From contig CALIUM010000006.1 of the NCBI GenBank assembly GCA_938048735.1, positions 1 through 64,000 on the forward strand: a stretch of 64,000 bases of DNA. The letters are read 5' to 3'. The translations under genes were made by a program, and so were the position numbers. The notes beneath the pieces are model-generated. The model saw only the letters and a list, made by a program, of their open reading frames with translations, searched no databases and had not been told where the DNA came from. Below are positions 43,156 through 51,182 of the stretch, piece after piece. The DNA is from an uncultured archaeon. GTDB taxonomy: Archaea > Thermoproteota > Bathyarchaeia > TCS64. How positions within the stretch are numbered: the stretch's first letter is position 1; every line of letters begins with the position of its first letter.

Positions 43156-44160
43156 ATGAAGGTTGCCAATCTTTTGTATGTGGTGGATTCCCATACTGAG
43201 GGAGAGCCTACCAGAATCATCCTTGCGGGGTTTCCCAGGCTTGAGGGCTCAAACATTATTGAGAGGAGGGAGTTCCTGAGGAGGCATTATGACTGGTTGA
43301 GGACCTCTCTTCTATTCGAGCCTAGGGGGCATAAAGACCAGTTCGGTGCATTGGTTCTCCCCTCCGAGGCGGGGGGTGTGGACTACCAGCTCATCTTCAT
43401 GGATGGTGAGGGGTATCTCGATATGTGTGGGCATGCGACAATGGGGGTCACTACGGCCCTCATAGAGATGGGGCTCGTCCAGCCTGATGAGCCCATCACT
43501 AGAGTCACTTATGAGACGGCCTCGGGGTTGGTGGAGGCGAGGGCCAGGGTGGTGGGGGGTCGTGTCTCCGAGGTCTCAGTTATCGATGTCCCAAGCTACC
43601 ATCTCGGAACCTTTGAGATTAGGCTCGGGGGAGAACCCCTGAGCGTCGACATCGCTTATGGTGGAAACTACTATGCCATAGCCGAGGCGAGAGAACTGAA
43701 GACCCGGGTTCGAAGGGAGAAGGTGGAGGAGCTGGTTAGAAAGGGGATAGCCCTGAGAGATGAGGCATCAAGACAAGTAGCAGTATCTCATCCGGATGGT
43801 AGGGCCCTCCAGGAGAGGGTGAAGCTGGCGATGATCACAGACGAGCCTGAGCTCCCTCAAAGCTCTGGGAAGAACATCGTGGTCTTCGGGAGGGGGCAGT
43901 TCGACAGGAGCCCCTGCGCTACGGGTACTGCGGCCAGGCTGGCCACCATGCACGCCAAAGGCCTGATAAAGGTTGATGAGCCCTTCATCCATGAGAGCAT
44001 AATGAACACAACCTTCAGGGCTAGGATCCTTAGGACAACGTGGGTTGGAGGATGCGAGGCCATAATACCAGAGATCACTGGGAGGGCCTTCATAACCCAA
44101 CTCTTAGAGGTGGTGATAAACCCTGATGACCCCTTAAAATACGGCTTTAGTATATGTTGA
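43156..44160 (+). CDS. Proline racemase / 4-hydroxyproline epimerase family
   Basis: This 334-residue protein starts NLLYVVDSHTEGEPTRI. Both catalytic cysteines are present: MCGHATMGV and DRSPCATGTAARLA. Having two Cys points to a racemase or epimerase and not the Cys/Thr dehydratase form. It may act on hydroxyproline or proline in the same pathway as the FAD oxidoreductase nearby. A 10-bp gap separates it from the convergent VapC gene. Confidence 0.9.
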   Translation: MKVANLLYVVDSHTEGEPTRIILAGFPRLEGSNIIERREFLRRHYDWLRTSLLFEPRGHKDQFGALVLPSEAGGVDYQLIFMDGEGYLDMCGHATMGVTTALIEMGLVQPDEPITRVTYETASGLVEARARVVGGRVSEVSVIDVPSYHLGTFEIRLGGEPLSVDIAYGGNYYAIAEARELKTRVRREKVEELVRKGIALRDEASRQVAVSHPDGRALQERVKLAMITDEPELPQSSGKNIVVFGRGQFDRSPCATGTAARLATMHAKGLIKVDEPFIHESIMNTTFRARILRTTWVGGCEAIIPEITGRAFITQLLEVVINPDDPLKYGFSIC

Positions 44161-44170
44161 GGGAGCGCCT

Positions 44171-44566
44171 TCACTTGATGGGCCATCTTGTCCTAAGGTC
44201 TTCAATCTCTTTGAAGTGAGGGTCATCTGAGACTAGATGGGATTTTTGAATTTGAGCCGTCGCTGCGATGATGCTATCGGCCATCGGTATTCTATGCCTG
44301 CTCCTCAGCTCAGCACTCCTGACGGCAACCTCATAGTTTACATCAACTATGCGGAAGTCTCTGCGAATGGCCTCACTCCTCAGGATCGCGACCTCTCTAC
44401 CCTCCCTCTCTAGGCTGATGCGATAGATCTCGTGAACTGTCACCGCGGATACCATCCTCTCCCTCACCGACCTTAGCTCTTCCTTGAACTTTCTCAGGAG
44501 ATCAGAGTCGCTGGAGTAGAAGTATTCGATGAAGAATCGGGTGTCGTAAGTGCTTCTCTCAGGCAT
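44171..44566 (-). CDS. vapC: PIN-domain toxin, VapC family
   Basis: This 131-residue protein has the PIN fold acidic residues: YDTRFFIEYF near the start (Asp8), the mid-domain VTVHEIYR (Glu), MADSIIAATAQIQ (Asp) and VSDDPHFKEI (Asp). It is a predicted RNase. Its start overlaps the end of the antitoxin gene by 8 nt, the usual toxin-antitoxin order. Confidence 0.9.
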   Translation of the reverse strand: MPERSTYDTRFFIEYFYSSDSDLLRKFKEELRSVRERMVSAVTVHEIYRISLEREGREVAILRSEAIRRDFRIVDVNYEVAVRSAELRSRHRIPMADSIIAATAQIQKSHLVSDDPHFKEIEDLRTRWPIK

Positions 44567-44786
44567 CCTCCTCCCTCATCCGATCAAGCATCCCCTTCAA
44601 CTCCTCCACATCGCCCCTTCCAGCGCCGCTCCCACCCAGGTCGAATATGCTCTGGAGCTTCTTTATCACGATTCGGCCCCCCTCCTCAAAAACCTCAACC
44701 TTCGATCCCTCCTCGATGTTGAACTTCTTCCTCAACTCTATGGGTATGGTTATCTGCCCCTTCCTAGTGACTGAGACCTCAGTCAT
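44559..44786 (-). CDS. vapB: AbrB/SpoVT-type antitoxin, VapB family
   Basis: This 75-residue protein begins VSVTRKGQITIPIELRKKFNI, the swapped-hairpin DNA-binding domain, and ends with an acidic helical tail (VEELKGMLDRMREED) that would bind the toxin. It is upstream of and overlaps vapC. The 44787-44842 spacer has the paired AT-rich GTACTATTAAAAAGTACTA sequence, a likely promoter and imperfect palindromic operator. Confidence 0.92.
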   Translation of the reverse strand: MTEVSVTRKGQITIPIELRKKFNIEEGSKVEVFEEGGRIVIKKLQSIFDLGGSGAGRGDVEELKGMLDRMREEDA

Positions 44787-44787
44787 A

Positions 44788-44822
44788 CTTCATCAAAGGA
44801 AGTACTATTAAAAAGTACTACT
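44788..44822. promoter_or_regulatory. Putative promoter and operator of vapBC
   Basis: The sequence AGTACTATTAAAAAGTACTA just upstream of the vapB start has inverted AGTACT halves flanking an A/T-rich core that is also TATA-like. VapBC complexes usually bind such palindromes to repress themselves; this is inferred, not shown. Confidence 0.5.
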
Positions 44823-44842
44823 TAAACCTTGGGAGGTGGAGC

Positions 44843-45838
44843 ATGGTTTCTCCTAGAGGCCTCCACGGTAAACTCAGGATTCGCGAAGCTCATCAATTAA
44901 ATATTGGGATGTGTGAGCTCTTTGCGGTGGTTTTGAGGATGAATATCTCCAGAGATAGTGAGGGGGATGTCGTCAGGCCTTCTAGGTGGTGGGAGGCCCT
45001 TCCTAGGCCCATCTACGCCCACCTGAGGAGGCTCGAGTCAAGTCAGCCATGGTTTGAGGTCTATAAGGTGGAGCCCGGGGTCTACGTCTTTTATGAGCCG
45101 GGGCAGTTCGAGGAGGCGATCTCCTACCTGGTCCTGGGGAGGGATAGGGCGGCCTTGGTAGACACGGGGTGCGGGATAGGGGATATAAGGGCTCTTTCGA
45201 GGGAGTTCACGGACCTGCCCATCATGGTTGTGAATACCCACCACCACATCGACCATGTAGCCCAGAACCACCTCTTCGAGGAGGTGGCCATCTTCGATCA
45301 TCCCATGGCTAGGAGGGCGGCGGAGGAGGGGTATAGCCATGAAGAGGCCATTAAGCTCCTCTCTGAGGGGCTTGTCTGGAAGCCGTTCCCCGAAGGGTTC
45401 AACCCCGAAGCCTACTCTGTGCCCCCTTTCAGGGTTACCCGCTGGCTCAGGGATGGGGACGTCATCGACCTCGGCGGGAGGAGGCTTGAGGTAATTCACA
45501 CTCCCGGCCACTCCCCAGACTCCATATGCCTCCTTGATAGGGAGTCCCGCCTCCTATGGACTGGGGACACCTTCTACACCGGGGCGATCTACACATACCT
45601 ACCAGGGGGAGACCTGGAGAGGCTTATAGAGAGTTATAGAAGATTGGTCGACCTCTTCCCCCTATATGATAGGCTGATGCCCAGCCATAACGAGCCATGG
45701 ATAGAGAAGGAGATCCTCCTAGAGGTCTTGAAGGCCGCTGAGGAGATCAAAGCAGGCATCGGGAGATATTTAGAAGGGGAAGGAGGGATCAGAAGATATG
45801 ATTATGGGAGGTTCTCCCTTATAGTATCCCCGAGATGA
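44843..45838 (+). CDS. Metallo-beta-lactamase-fold hydrolase
   Basis: This 331-residue protein has VNTHHHIDHVAQNHLF (HxHxDH-like metal motif), FDHPMARR, VIHTPGHSPDSICLLD and LLWTGDTFYTG, all main metal ligands of the fold. Function within the glyoxalase II/lactonase-like set is unknown. ATG 44843 has a strong GGGAGGTGG ribosome-binding site; a shorter start at 44939 exists. The first ~45 residues are not part of the fold. Confidence 0.87.
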   Translation: MVSPRGLHGKLRIREAHQLNIGMCELFAVVLRMNISRDSEGDVVRPSRWWEALPRPIYAHLRRLESSQPWFEVYKVEPGVYVFYEPGQFEEAISYLVLGRDRAALVDTGCGIGDIRALSREFTDLPIMVVNTHHHIDHVAQNHLFEEVAIFDHPMARRAAEEGYSHEEAIKLLSEGLVWKPFPEGFNPEAYSVPPFRVTRWLRDGDVIDLGGRRLEVIHTPGHSPDSICLLDRESRLLWTGDTFYTGAIYTYLPGGDLERLIESYRRLVDLFPLYDRLMPSHNEPWIEKEILLEVLKAAEEIKAGIGRYLEGEGGIRRYDYGRFSLIVSPR

Positions 45839-45952
45839 ACCTTAAAACGAAGATCCATTTTTATTTCCAAATTGAATCCCAGCTTTAACAAGGGTTTCAA
45901 CCCATGCGATGGAATTAAATAGCCTCTCAACCTCCAGAATATCCCGGGGAAG

Positions 45953-46414
45953 ATGTTTAGGAAGATCCTCGTCGCGGTCGATGGATCGGAGCCGTCTAAC
46001 AGGGCATTGAAGTACGCCGCCGAGTTTTCCGTTAAGTGGGGGGCCGAGCTAAAGATCCTAGCGGTGGTCCCGAAGGTGATACTTCCAGCATTCCCAAATG
46101 AGGGGATTGGAACCGTGCCGGCAACCCTCTACTCCGAGATGGATAGATATCAGGATAGGGCGAGGGCCGCCTACGAGAAGGTGCTTGAGGATGCCATAAG
46201 GGCTGTTAAGGAGGCACACCCAGAGATTAGGGTGGATGGGATCCTCAAGGAGGGGAGGCCCTCCTCCACTATAGTGGAGATGGCGGATAGAGAGGGAGTG
46301 GACCTCATAGTGATGGGGAGCAGGGGCTTAGGGGGTATAATGGGCTGGGTGTTGGGGAGCACGAGCAGGAGGGTCGTGGACTCCTGTACTAAACCCATCC
46401 TCGTAGTAAAGTAG
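45953..46414 (+). CDS. Universal stress protein, UspA family
   Basis: This 153-residue protein begins ILVAVDGSEPSNRALKYAAE and has the ATP-binding loop GSRGLGGIMGWVLGSTSRRVVDS, followed by PILVVK. The G-2x-G-9x-G(S/T) pattern indicates an ATP-binding Usp. It lies 38 bp upstream of map in the same direction and may be co-transcribed. Confidence 0.94.
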   Translation: MFRKILVAVDGSEPSNRALKYAAEFSVKWGAELKILAVVPKVILPAFPNEGIGTVPATLYSEMDRYQDRARAAYEKVLEDAIRAVKEAHPEIRVDGILKEGRPSSTIVEMADREGVDLIVMGSRGLGGIMGWVLGSTSRRVVDSCTKPILVVK

Positions 46415-46456
46415 CCCACGCTGAGCACAGGGAGTTCGGGGGCGGGAGGGCTTTTG

Positions 46457-47350
46457 ATGGATCCATTAGAGGCTATTAGGAGGGCTGGGCGCATAGCCTC
46501 CAACGTTAGGGAGAGGATTCGAAGCCGAATCGATGCTGGGGTGAGGATAATCCAGATCTGTGAGGATGTGGAACGTTGGATCAGGGAACTTGGAGGGCAG
46601 CCAGCCTTCCCCTGCAACGTCGACATCGATCATGTGGCCGCCCATTACACATCTCCGCCCCAGGACCCTATGACCGTGCCCGAAGGAAGCCTAGTGAAGG
46701 TCGACCTAGGAGTCCATGTCGAAGGATATATAGCCGATACGGCGACAACAGTCTGCCTAGATCCTAGATATGAAGTGCTGGTTGAGGCTGCTGAGGAGGC
46801 ATTAGAGGAGGCGATAAGGAGCATAAGGGCGGGGGTTAGAGCCTCAGAGATCGGAGGCGTCATAGAGCGGGCAATGAAGAGGAGAGGAGCAGCTCCGATA
46901 AGGAACCTAACGGGGCATAGGATGGCTCGCTACATAATCCATGCGGGTGAGGCGATCCCCAATGTCTCCGCGCCCCATCTCCACAGGCTCAGGGCTGGAG
47001 ACCTTTACGCCGTCGAACCCTTCGCAACCCTCCCAGAGGCCTCCGGCGAGGTTGTGGATGGACCCCCAGGAAACATATACATATTCAAGAAGAAGAAGTC
47101 CCTGAGCGGGGAGATGGCAAGAGAGATGCTCAGGATCATCCAGTCAGAGTATAGAACTCTCCCCTTCGCCTACAGGTGGGTTGCGAGGCGGTTCCCGGGC
47201 CCCGAGGGGGAGAGAGCCTTCGTGGAGCTTGTGAACTCTAGATGTCTATACTCATACCCTCAGCTTCTGGAGAGGAGCCGCAGGCCCGTGGCTCAAGCCG
47301 AGCACTCGCTCATCGTGAACGAGGATGGGTGTGAGGTCATAACTGCCTAG
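46457..47350 (+). CDS. map: Methionine aminopeptidase, type II
   Basis: About 297 residues from ATG 46457. Metal ligands appear as VKVDLGVHVEGYIADTATTV (two Asp), LTGHRMARYIIH (His), AVEPFATL (Glu) and QAEHSLIV (Glu). The 60-residue helical insert before the final motif is the type II signature. It removes initiator methionine. Its 3' end overlaps a convergent membrane protein gene by 14 nt. Confidence 0.95.
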   Translation: MDPLEAIRRAGRIASNVRERIRSRIDAGVRIIQICEDVERWIRELGGQPAFPCNVDIDHVAAHYTSPPQDPMTVPEGSLVKVDLGVHVEGYIADTATTVCLDPRYEVLVEAAEEALEEAIRSIRAGVRASEIGGVIERAMKRRGAAPIRNLTGHRMARYIIHAGEAIPNVSAPHLHRLRAGDLYAVEPFATLPEASGEVVDGPPGNIYIFKKKKSLSGEMAREMLRIIQSEYRTLPFAYRWVARRFPGPEGERAFVELVNSRCLYSYPQLLERSRRPVAQAEHSLIVNEDGCEVITA

Positions 47351-47753
47351 CCTCCTCAGGGAGCCTCTTCCTGTGGATCCGGGTTATAACCGCCTGCCCT
47401 CCACACTTCGTGCAGGGGATATCCCTCCTGAATATATAGTCACCCCTCTCGAAGCTCCTAACCCTCTTCAACCCACAGCTTGGACACTCTATGGTGGTCA
47501 CGACCTCGACTCTGGGTATCAACGTCCTCCTCAAGGGTGGAGCCCTAGCCCTGAAGAACATATAGCCCATGGCGGCAAACCCCATAGATCCTATGAGTAT
47601 GTAATAGCTACCCTGCTCGGCCCTTCCCGAGGCATAGGCCTGAAACCCTAGATATAGGTTGAGGAGGGAGAAGACCCCCAAGGCTAGGGCTCCAAGGATG
47701 ACGACCCATGGGATTTGGGGGATAACCCCCCTCCCGCTGCTCCTATAACCCAT
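47337..47753 (-). CDS. Two-helix membrane protein with C-terminal zinc ribbon
   Basis: This 138-residue protein has hydrophobic helices at about 15-37 (VVILGALALGVFSLLNLYLG) and 48-66 (YYILIGSMGFAAMGYMF), then a cytosolic zinc ribbon (IECPSCGLKR and IPCTKCGGQ). No function is known to me. It is on the same strand as, and 8 bp downstream of, the DUF1512 gene, so may be co-transcribed. Confidence 0.7.
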   Translation of the reverse strand: MGYRSSGRGVIPQIPWVVILGALALGVFSLLNLYLGFQAYASGRAEQGSYYILIGSMGFAAMGYMFFRARAPPLRRTLIPRVEVVTTIECPSCGLKRVRSFERGDYIFRRDIPCTKCGGQAVITRIHRKRLPEEARQL

Positions 47754-47761
47754 AGTCCCAC

Positions 47762-48922
47762 CTACTGAGCTATCCCCACGGTGTTCCCGATGCCTGCCAC
47801 TATGACCACATCCCCCTCACTCGTCCTCTCAGAGATGATCCTCTTAACCGCCTCGACAGCCCTATCCGTGGCTTCGAAGAGCTCCTCCCTCATGGGGGCT
47901 ACGACATCTGTGATGTCGACCTTTATGGCCACAGCATATAACGGAACATTATAGGCCTTGGCAGCCTCCTCTATCTTGAACTTCTCTACCCCTATGCCCC
48001 CGATGGCCGCCCCAACACCCTCAGCGACCTCCCCCGTCTGCTCCCCCTCGAGCTTGGCCGCTGCGTCGATCATTATTATGGCCTTGACCTCCCCCTTCCT
48101 CTCTCTGAGGATGTTCTCTATCGCCTCGGCGGGCTTCCCGACATTCCCCCCAGGCCCTGTCGCCTTCATGACTATGAGTTCCCTCCCATCCATAGGCACC
48201 TCAGCCGCCACGAAGTCCTCAGCCACCTCCTTATATGGATGGCCATACATCAACTTCGCAGCTGTCAGGGCCCCAACCCCATCCCCTATGGGCATCCCCT
48301 GCTGGAAGGCCTGGATGGCGGAGGAGAAGGCCTCGACCTCCCTCATGACTAGAGGGAGGATCATGTGGATCTGCATTATGATGTAGATGTTCATGGTCTT
48401 CTTTCCGAGGAGGTAGTAGTGGCGGATGACCTTGTAAAAGACATTTAGGGCCTGAGAGGCTTCCAAAAGGTTCTCGATGTTATGCGCCTCGCTCTCAGAG
48501 GCATTCGGCGCTATAGCCCTAACATCGGCCCTAAACTTCCTCTCCCTGACATTGAGCAGCTGCTCCAGCTTCCAGACAATCCCGGCGGGGTCTAGGTCCG
48601 TCGGCGAGATGAAGAAGCTCTCAAGGAGACGCTCAACCTGAGGAGTGGGGTCACTCGAAGGCTTTCCCAGCTCCTTTATCGTCTCGATGGATATCCTCCT
48701 CCCCTCATCCCTGATGGCCTTAACCCTCCTTAAAGTCCCCTCGATCTGCCTGAGCATGGTTAAGCTCTGGATCCTCTGGGCGTAGAAGATGTAGGTGATG
48801 AAGGCTATGCTGATTATCACCTGTATGATAGTTCCCAGCTCAGTCTGAGGCTGGAATAGCTGCCCGACCGAAGATATCACCCTAACCACTTCAGTTGAAT
48901 CTAGCCACAAGGTTATAAACAT
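47762..48922 (-). CDS. DUF1512 archaeal conserved protein
   Basis: About 386 residues from ATG 48922; the open frame reaches 49018 but would overlap the 5S rRNA, so the shorter start is preferred. It has an N-terminal membrane segment (IIQVIISIAFITYIFYAQRI), a helical region and a C-terminal alpha/beta domain (REAELIVMKATGPGG-type loop, KAIIMIDAAAKLEGEQTGEVAEGVGAAIGG). I recognise this as the archaeal DUF1512 family, of unknown function; the last part may bind nucleotide or metal. Confidence 0.85.
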   Translation of the reverse strand: MFITLWLDSTEVVRVISSVGQLFQPQTELGTIIQVIISIAFITYIFYAQRIQSLTMLRQIEGTLRRVKAIRDEGRRISIETIKELGKPSSDPTPQVERLLESFFISPTDLDPAGIVWKLEQLLNVRERKFRADVRAIAPNASESEAHNIENLLEASQALNVFYKVIRHYYLLGKKTMNIYIIMQIHMILPLVMREVEAFSSAIQAFQQGMPIGDGVGALTAAKLMYGHPYKEVAEDFVAAEVPMDGRELIVMKATGPGGNVGKPAEAIENILRERKGEVKAIIMIDAAAKLEGEQTGEVAEGVGAAIGGIGVEKFKIEEAAKAYNVPLYAVAIKVDITDVVAPMREELFEATDRAVEAVKRIISERTSEGDVVIVAGIGNTVGIAQ

Positions 48923-49001
48923 TAATTTCCCTTCACTCGAAACAAGTAATCCCCAACCTTTAAACCGAAGGAGGCAAAGGAGGAGGATTATCCAAGATAG
49001 G

Positions 49002-49124
49002 GGGCTACCAGCTTCCACGGTTTCGCGTCGCCGAAGACAACACTACCGCCGTGGACGGAACGCGGTTTAACTTCTGAGTTCGGTATGGGTTCAGGTGGTT
49101 CCCACGCCCTTTGGCCGGTAGCCC
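49002..49124 (-). rRNA. rrf: 5S ribosomal RNA
   Basis: The reverse strand reads from GGGCTACCGGCC to GGTAGCCC, pairing its two ends, with the conserved internal stretches CCCATACCGAACTCAGAAGT and TAAACC characteristic of 5S. Length is about 123 nt. A TATA-like GTTTAAATC lies about 27 bp upstream of its 5' end (49150-49158). No 16S or 23S gene is next to it. Confidence 0.95.
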
Positions 49125-49236
49125 ATAAAAAGGGCATGAAAGGCTCGTTTAAATCTTTTGCTCCTCAAAAGACTCGAATACATTCGAGAAGAATCCTAAA
49201 AAAATATATATTGGATAGCAGGGTAGCCATTCTGGA

Positions 49237-49370
49237 GGGGCCGTGGTCTAGCCAGGTATGACGTCGGGCTCCAGAAGGCAAGGATCAGGGTTTGCTGACC
49301 GGCGACGGGATGAAGAGCTTTTGGAGAGGAAACCCGAATGTCGAGGGTTCAAATCCTTCCGGCCCCACCA
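49237..49370 (+). tRNA. tRNA-Trp (anticodon CCA) with a ~57-nt intron, CCA encoded
   Basis: Acceptor GGGGCCG pairs with CGGCCCC; the anticodon stem TCGGG (49264-49268) pairs with CCCGA (49333-49337). The loop begins CTCCAG, giving anticodon CCA at 49271-49273, and the intron lies between positions 37 and 38, about 49275-49331. T arm GAGGG-TTCAAAT-CCTTC, discriminator A and CCA follow. An AAATATATA TATA-like element lies about 27 bp upstream. The intron has CTGA (in TTGCTGACC) then GGGATGAAG, reminiscent of D' and C' boxes, but no full C/D pair is evident. Confidence 0.93.
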
Positions 49371-49439
49371 TTATTTGGATTCACAACTTTTTATATGATA
49401 TTCTCTTTAATCTGGCGGGTTTGATAGAGGGGTGAGCTT

Positions 49440-50068
49440 TTATAGGAGAAGGTCTCCTATACCTATAAGTCTCCTTATAGGCATCTGTTGGAGGATGGGG
49501 ATTTCAGGCGTTGGTTTGAGAATGTGAGGCGTGGGAGTGTTACTACGGCCCGTGAGTGGCTAGGCGTATGGGGTATATTGAGAGGAGGTTTGGGAGGGAT
49601 CCTGGGGAGATTGCTTCGCTTGGGCCTAGAGGGCTGCTAACTTCATATTGGATGTTGTGGGTGCCTTGGAGGCTGAGGGTAGGAGTGGGAGCTATATAGT
49701 GAACTGTGTTAAGCCTTTAGAGAGTTGGCTCAGCTTTAATGGTGTTGAGGTCCAGCGGAGGATTAGGATTCCCCGTAGGGATGAGCTTGTCAAGTTTGGG
49801 ATGAGAGGCCCCCCACTCCTGAGGAGTTGAGGAGGATCCTCAGCGTCGCGGATCTTAGGGCTAGGGTTGCCTGCAGCCTGATGGCCTTCTAGGGGCTTAG
49901 GATTGAGGTTCTGGGCAACTATCTCGGCACTGATGCGGCACTGATGGGTTGGAGGTCCGGGACTTCCTGGAGGTTGTCGTCGAGGGTGGGGGCGTCAGGT
50001 TTGAGAGAGTTCCAAGAAGTATGCCCAACTCATCTACTCTGCTACCTATAGGGACCTCATTCTCCTAG
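49440..50068 (+). pseudogene. Decayed tyrosine recombinase beside tRNA-Trp
   Basis: Fragments in three frames align in order with the integrase at 2190-3572: DFRRWFENVRRGSVTTAREW against TFRRWFEDLSRGSEATARES; VGALEAEGRSGSYIVNCVKP and then LESWLSFNGVEVQRRIRI against LHREGRSPGYIANHLKAVRS and WLGFNEVRLVRRIKV; then RARVACSLMAF and GLRIEVLGN around a stop. Only about the first 45% of the gene is left, and the catalytic residues after the first Arg are missing. Its place just past the tRNA 3' end fits a past integration. Confidence 0.85.
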
Positions 50069-50157
50069 CCATAAGGACGAACGAGCCAGCAATGGGCCTC
50101 ACACCCCTATCTTTAAATAAATCTTAGTCATAACTAAAAACCAGGAAGGGGAGGAGG

Positions 50158-50307
50158 ATGACCATGGAAGTTATCACTATAGGGATTCCGCCAATAGCGG
50201 ACACTGCTAGAAACCTCTCCAATGAGTTCATTATAGAGATCCCCATCATAATAAGTAATACACAGTCTGGAGAAAGTATCTTTAAAGAAGTGGAAGAATC
50301 TATATGA
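50158..50307 (+). CDS. Small 49-residue ORF with its own promoter and ribosome-binding site
   Basis: An ATG preceded by GGGGAGGAGG and a TATA-like CTTTAAATAAATC (50111-50123) opens a frame starting MTMEVITIGIPPIADTARNL and ending KEVEESI. Its stop overlaps the next ATG (ATGA). I do not recognise the protein. The strong initiation signals suggest a real transcript at least formerly. Confidence 0.4.
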   Translation: MTMEVITIGIPPIADTARNLSNEFIIEIPIIISNTQSGESIFKEVEESI

Positions 50308-50704
50308 GTGAGAAGGTCACTGAACTCGACTTCGATGTTGTAAGAGAACCATGGAATAAATATGAATTATTTGACGGTCCAATCATATGGACAAAATAAT
50401 TCTAATTAAAATCTTTAAAAGGGAATCCATTGAGGGGAAGATCGGTTATGAACTCGAAGGTCAATACATCTCTAGCCTACATCATGTTCCTGATCATTTA
50501 AAAGGGCTACGTTCTGAAACAAGATATACTGAAGAAGAGTTAAAATCCTCAATTATAGAAGAAGATGTGAAATACAATACATTAGCAGAAGAGTGGTGCG
50601 AATATATAGCAGAAGATGGAACCAGAATTAGAATTAAGTCAACTGTTACAAAGGTGTCAAGGACGAATAAAACAGACAAACGTGGCGACCCTATATACGA
50701 ATAA
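50304..50704 (+). pseudogene. Broken duplicated-domain gene of unknown function
   Basis: Two overlapping frames, 50304-50402 and 50387-50704, carry what looks like two copies of one domain: copy one WNKYELFDGPIIWTK then IILIKIF; copy two WCEYIAEDGTRIRIKSTVTKV. The preceding segments (TELDFDVVREP and SIIEEDVKYNTLAEE) also correspond. A frame change at about 50390-50400 separates them, so the gene appears to be frameshifted. I have the impression that this WxxYxLxDGT repeat occurs in other archaea, but no function is known to me. The 3' end runs into a 20-bp direct repeat. Confidence 0.5.
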
Positions 50705-50716
50705 AACAGACAAACG
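50663..50716. repeat. 20-bp perfect direct repeat, 34-bp period
   Basis: ACGAATAAAACAGACAAACG occurs at 50663-50682 and again at 50697-50716, with 14 unrelated bases between. The first copy is read in the broken repeat-domain gene and the second in the frame of the membrane protein, both as TNKTDKR. Loss of one 34-bp unit would fuse the two frames exactly. Confidence 0.95.
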
Positions 50717-51182
50717 GTTGGCCAAAGCCTACTTTCTTTCCGAAGCAGCTGGTAAAGGCGATGATGCCTCATTCTTCGTTTCAGCCTTTTGTGCGACTAT
50801 AATCATCGTTTATATTCTCATGTTTGTGATAGTGAAAGGAGACATTGCTGCTGTAATTAAAGAAGCAGAGCTCATCGCTCTATGGCTTCCAACTTTAGCA
50901 TTCTTTACTGGTGGAATGTGGTTCCGCTTTCATGGACAGACACGCTTTAAAAGAGCAATTGATAAATTCTTTTCAAAGATTTCGTGGTATATTTTTGGTT
51001 TTCATTTAGTGTATGCTTACGAACTCCCTCTTTTAAAAATATTCTTGAGTAAAATAATATCGCCTGACCTTGAAACTTCTTTGCCTTTTGCAATAATGAC
51101 ATCTACACTTGTGGGTTATTTTATAATCGTGCATTTATATATTGAAACAAGAATACATAGAAACACAAATAAGCCTTTATAA
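50697..51182 (+). CDS. AT-rich membrane protein of unknown function, start lost or fused upstream
   Basis: The frame is protein-like from about 50697 (TNKTDKRLAKAYFLSEAAGK) and has roughly four hydrophobic helices (FCATIIIVYILMFVIV, LIALWLPTLAFFTGGMWF, ISWYIFGFHLVYAYELPLL, FAIMTSTLVGYFIIVHLYI). Upstream of 50697 the same frame merely shadows the other gene, and no good start codon with a ribosome-binding site exists, so the N-terminus may have been supplied by the preceding frame before the 34-bp disruption. G+C is low compared with the flanks, supporting foreign origin. Confidence 0.5.
   Translation, partial: TNKTDKRLAKAYFLSEAAGKGDDASFFVSAFCATIIIVYILMFVIVKGDIAAVIKEAELIALWLPTLAFFTGGMWFRFHGQTRFKRAIDKFFSKISWYIFGFHLVYAYELPLLKIFLSKIISPDLETSLPFAIMTSTLVGYFIIVHLYIETRIHRNTNKPL

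Noticed and set aside
44788-44822. tRNA or small RNA gene next to vapBC
   Set aside because: The region is a short AT-rich palindrome that fits a promoter/operator and cannot fold as a tRNA.
48923-49018. N-terminal extension of the DUF1512 protein
   Set aside because: It would overlap the 3' end of the 5S rRNA gene; the ATG at 48922 is the likely start.
50616-50696. Start of the membrane protein at 50616
   Set aside because: This part of the frame merely reads the upstream gene out of frame and has no initiation signal.
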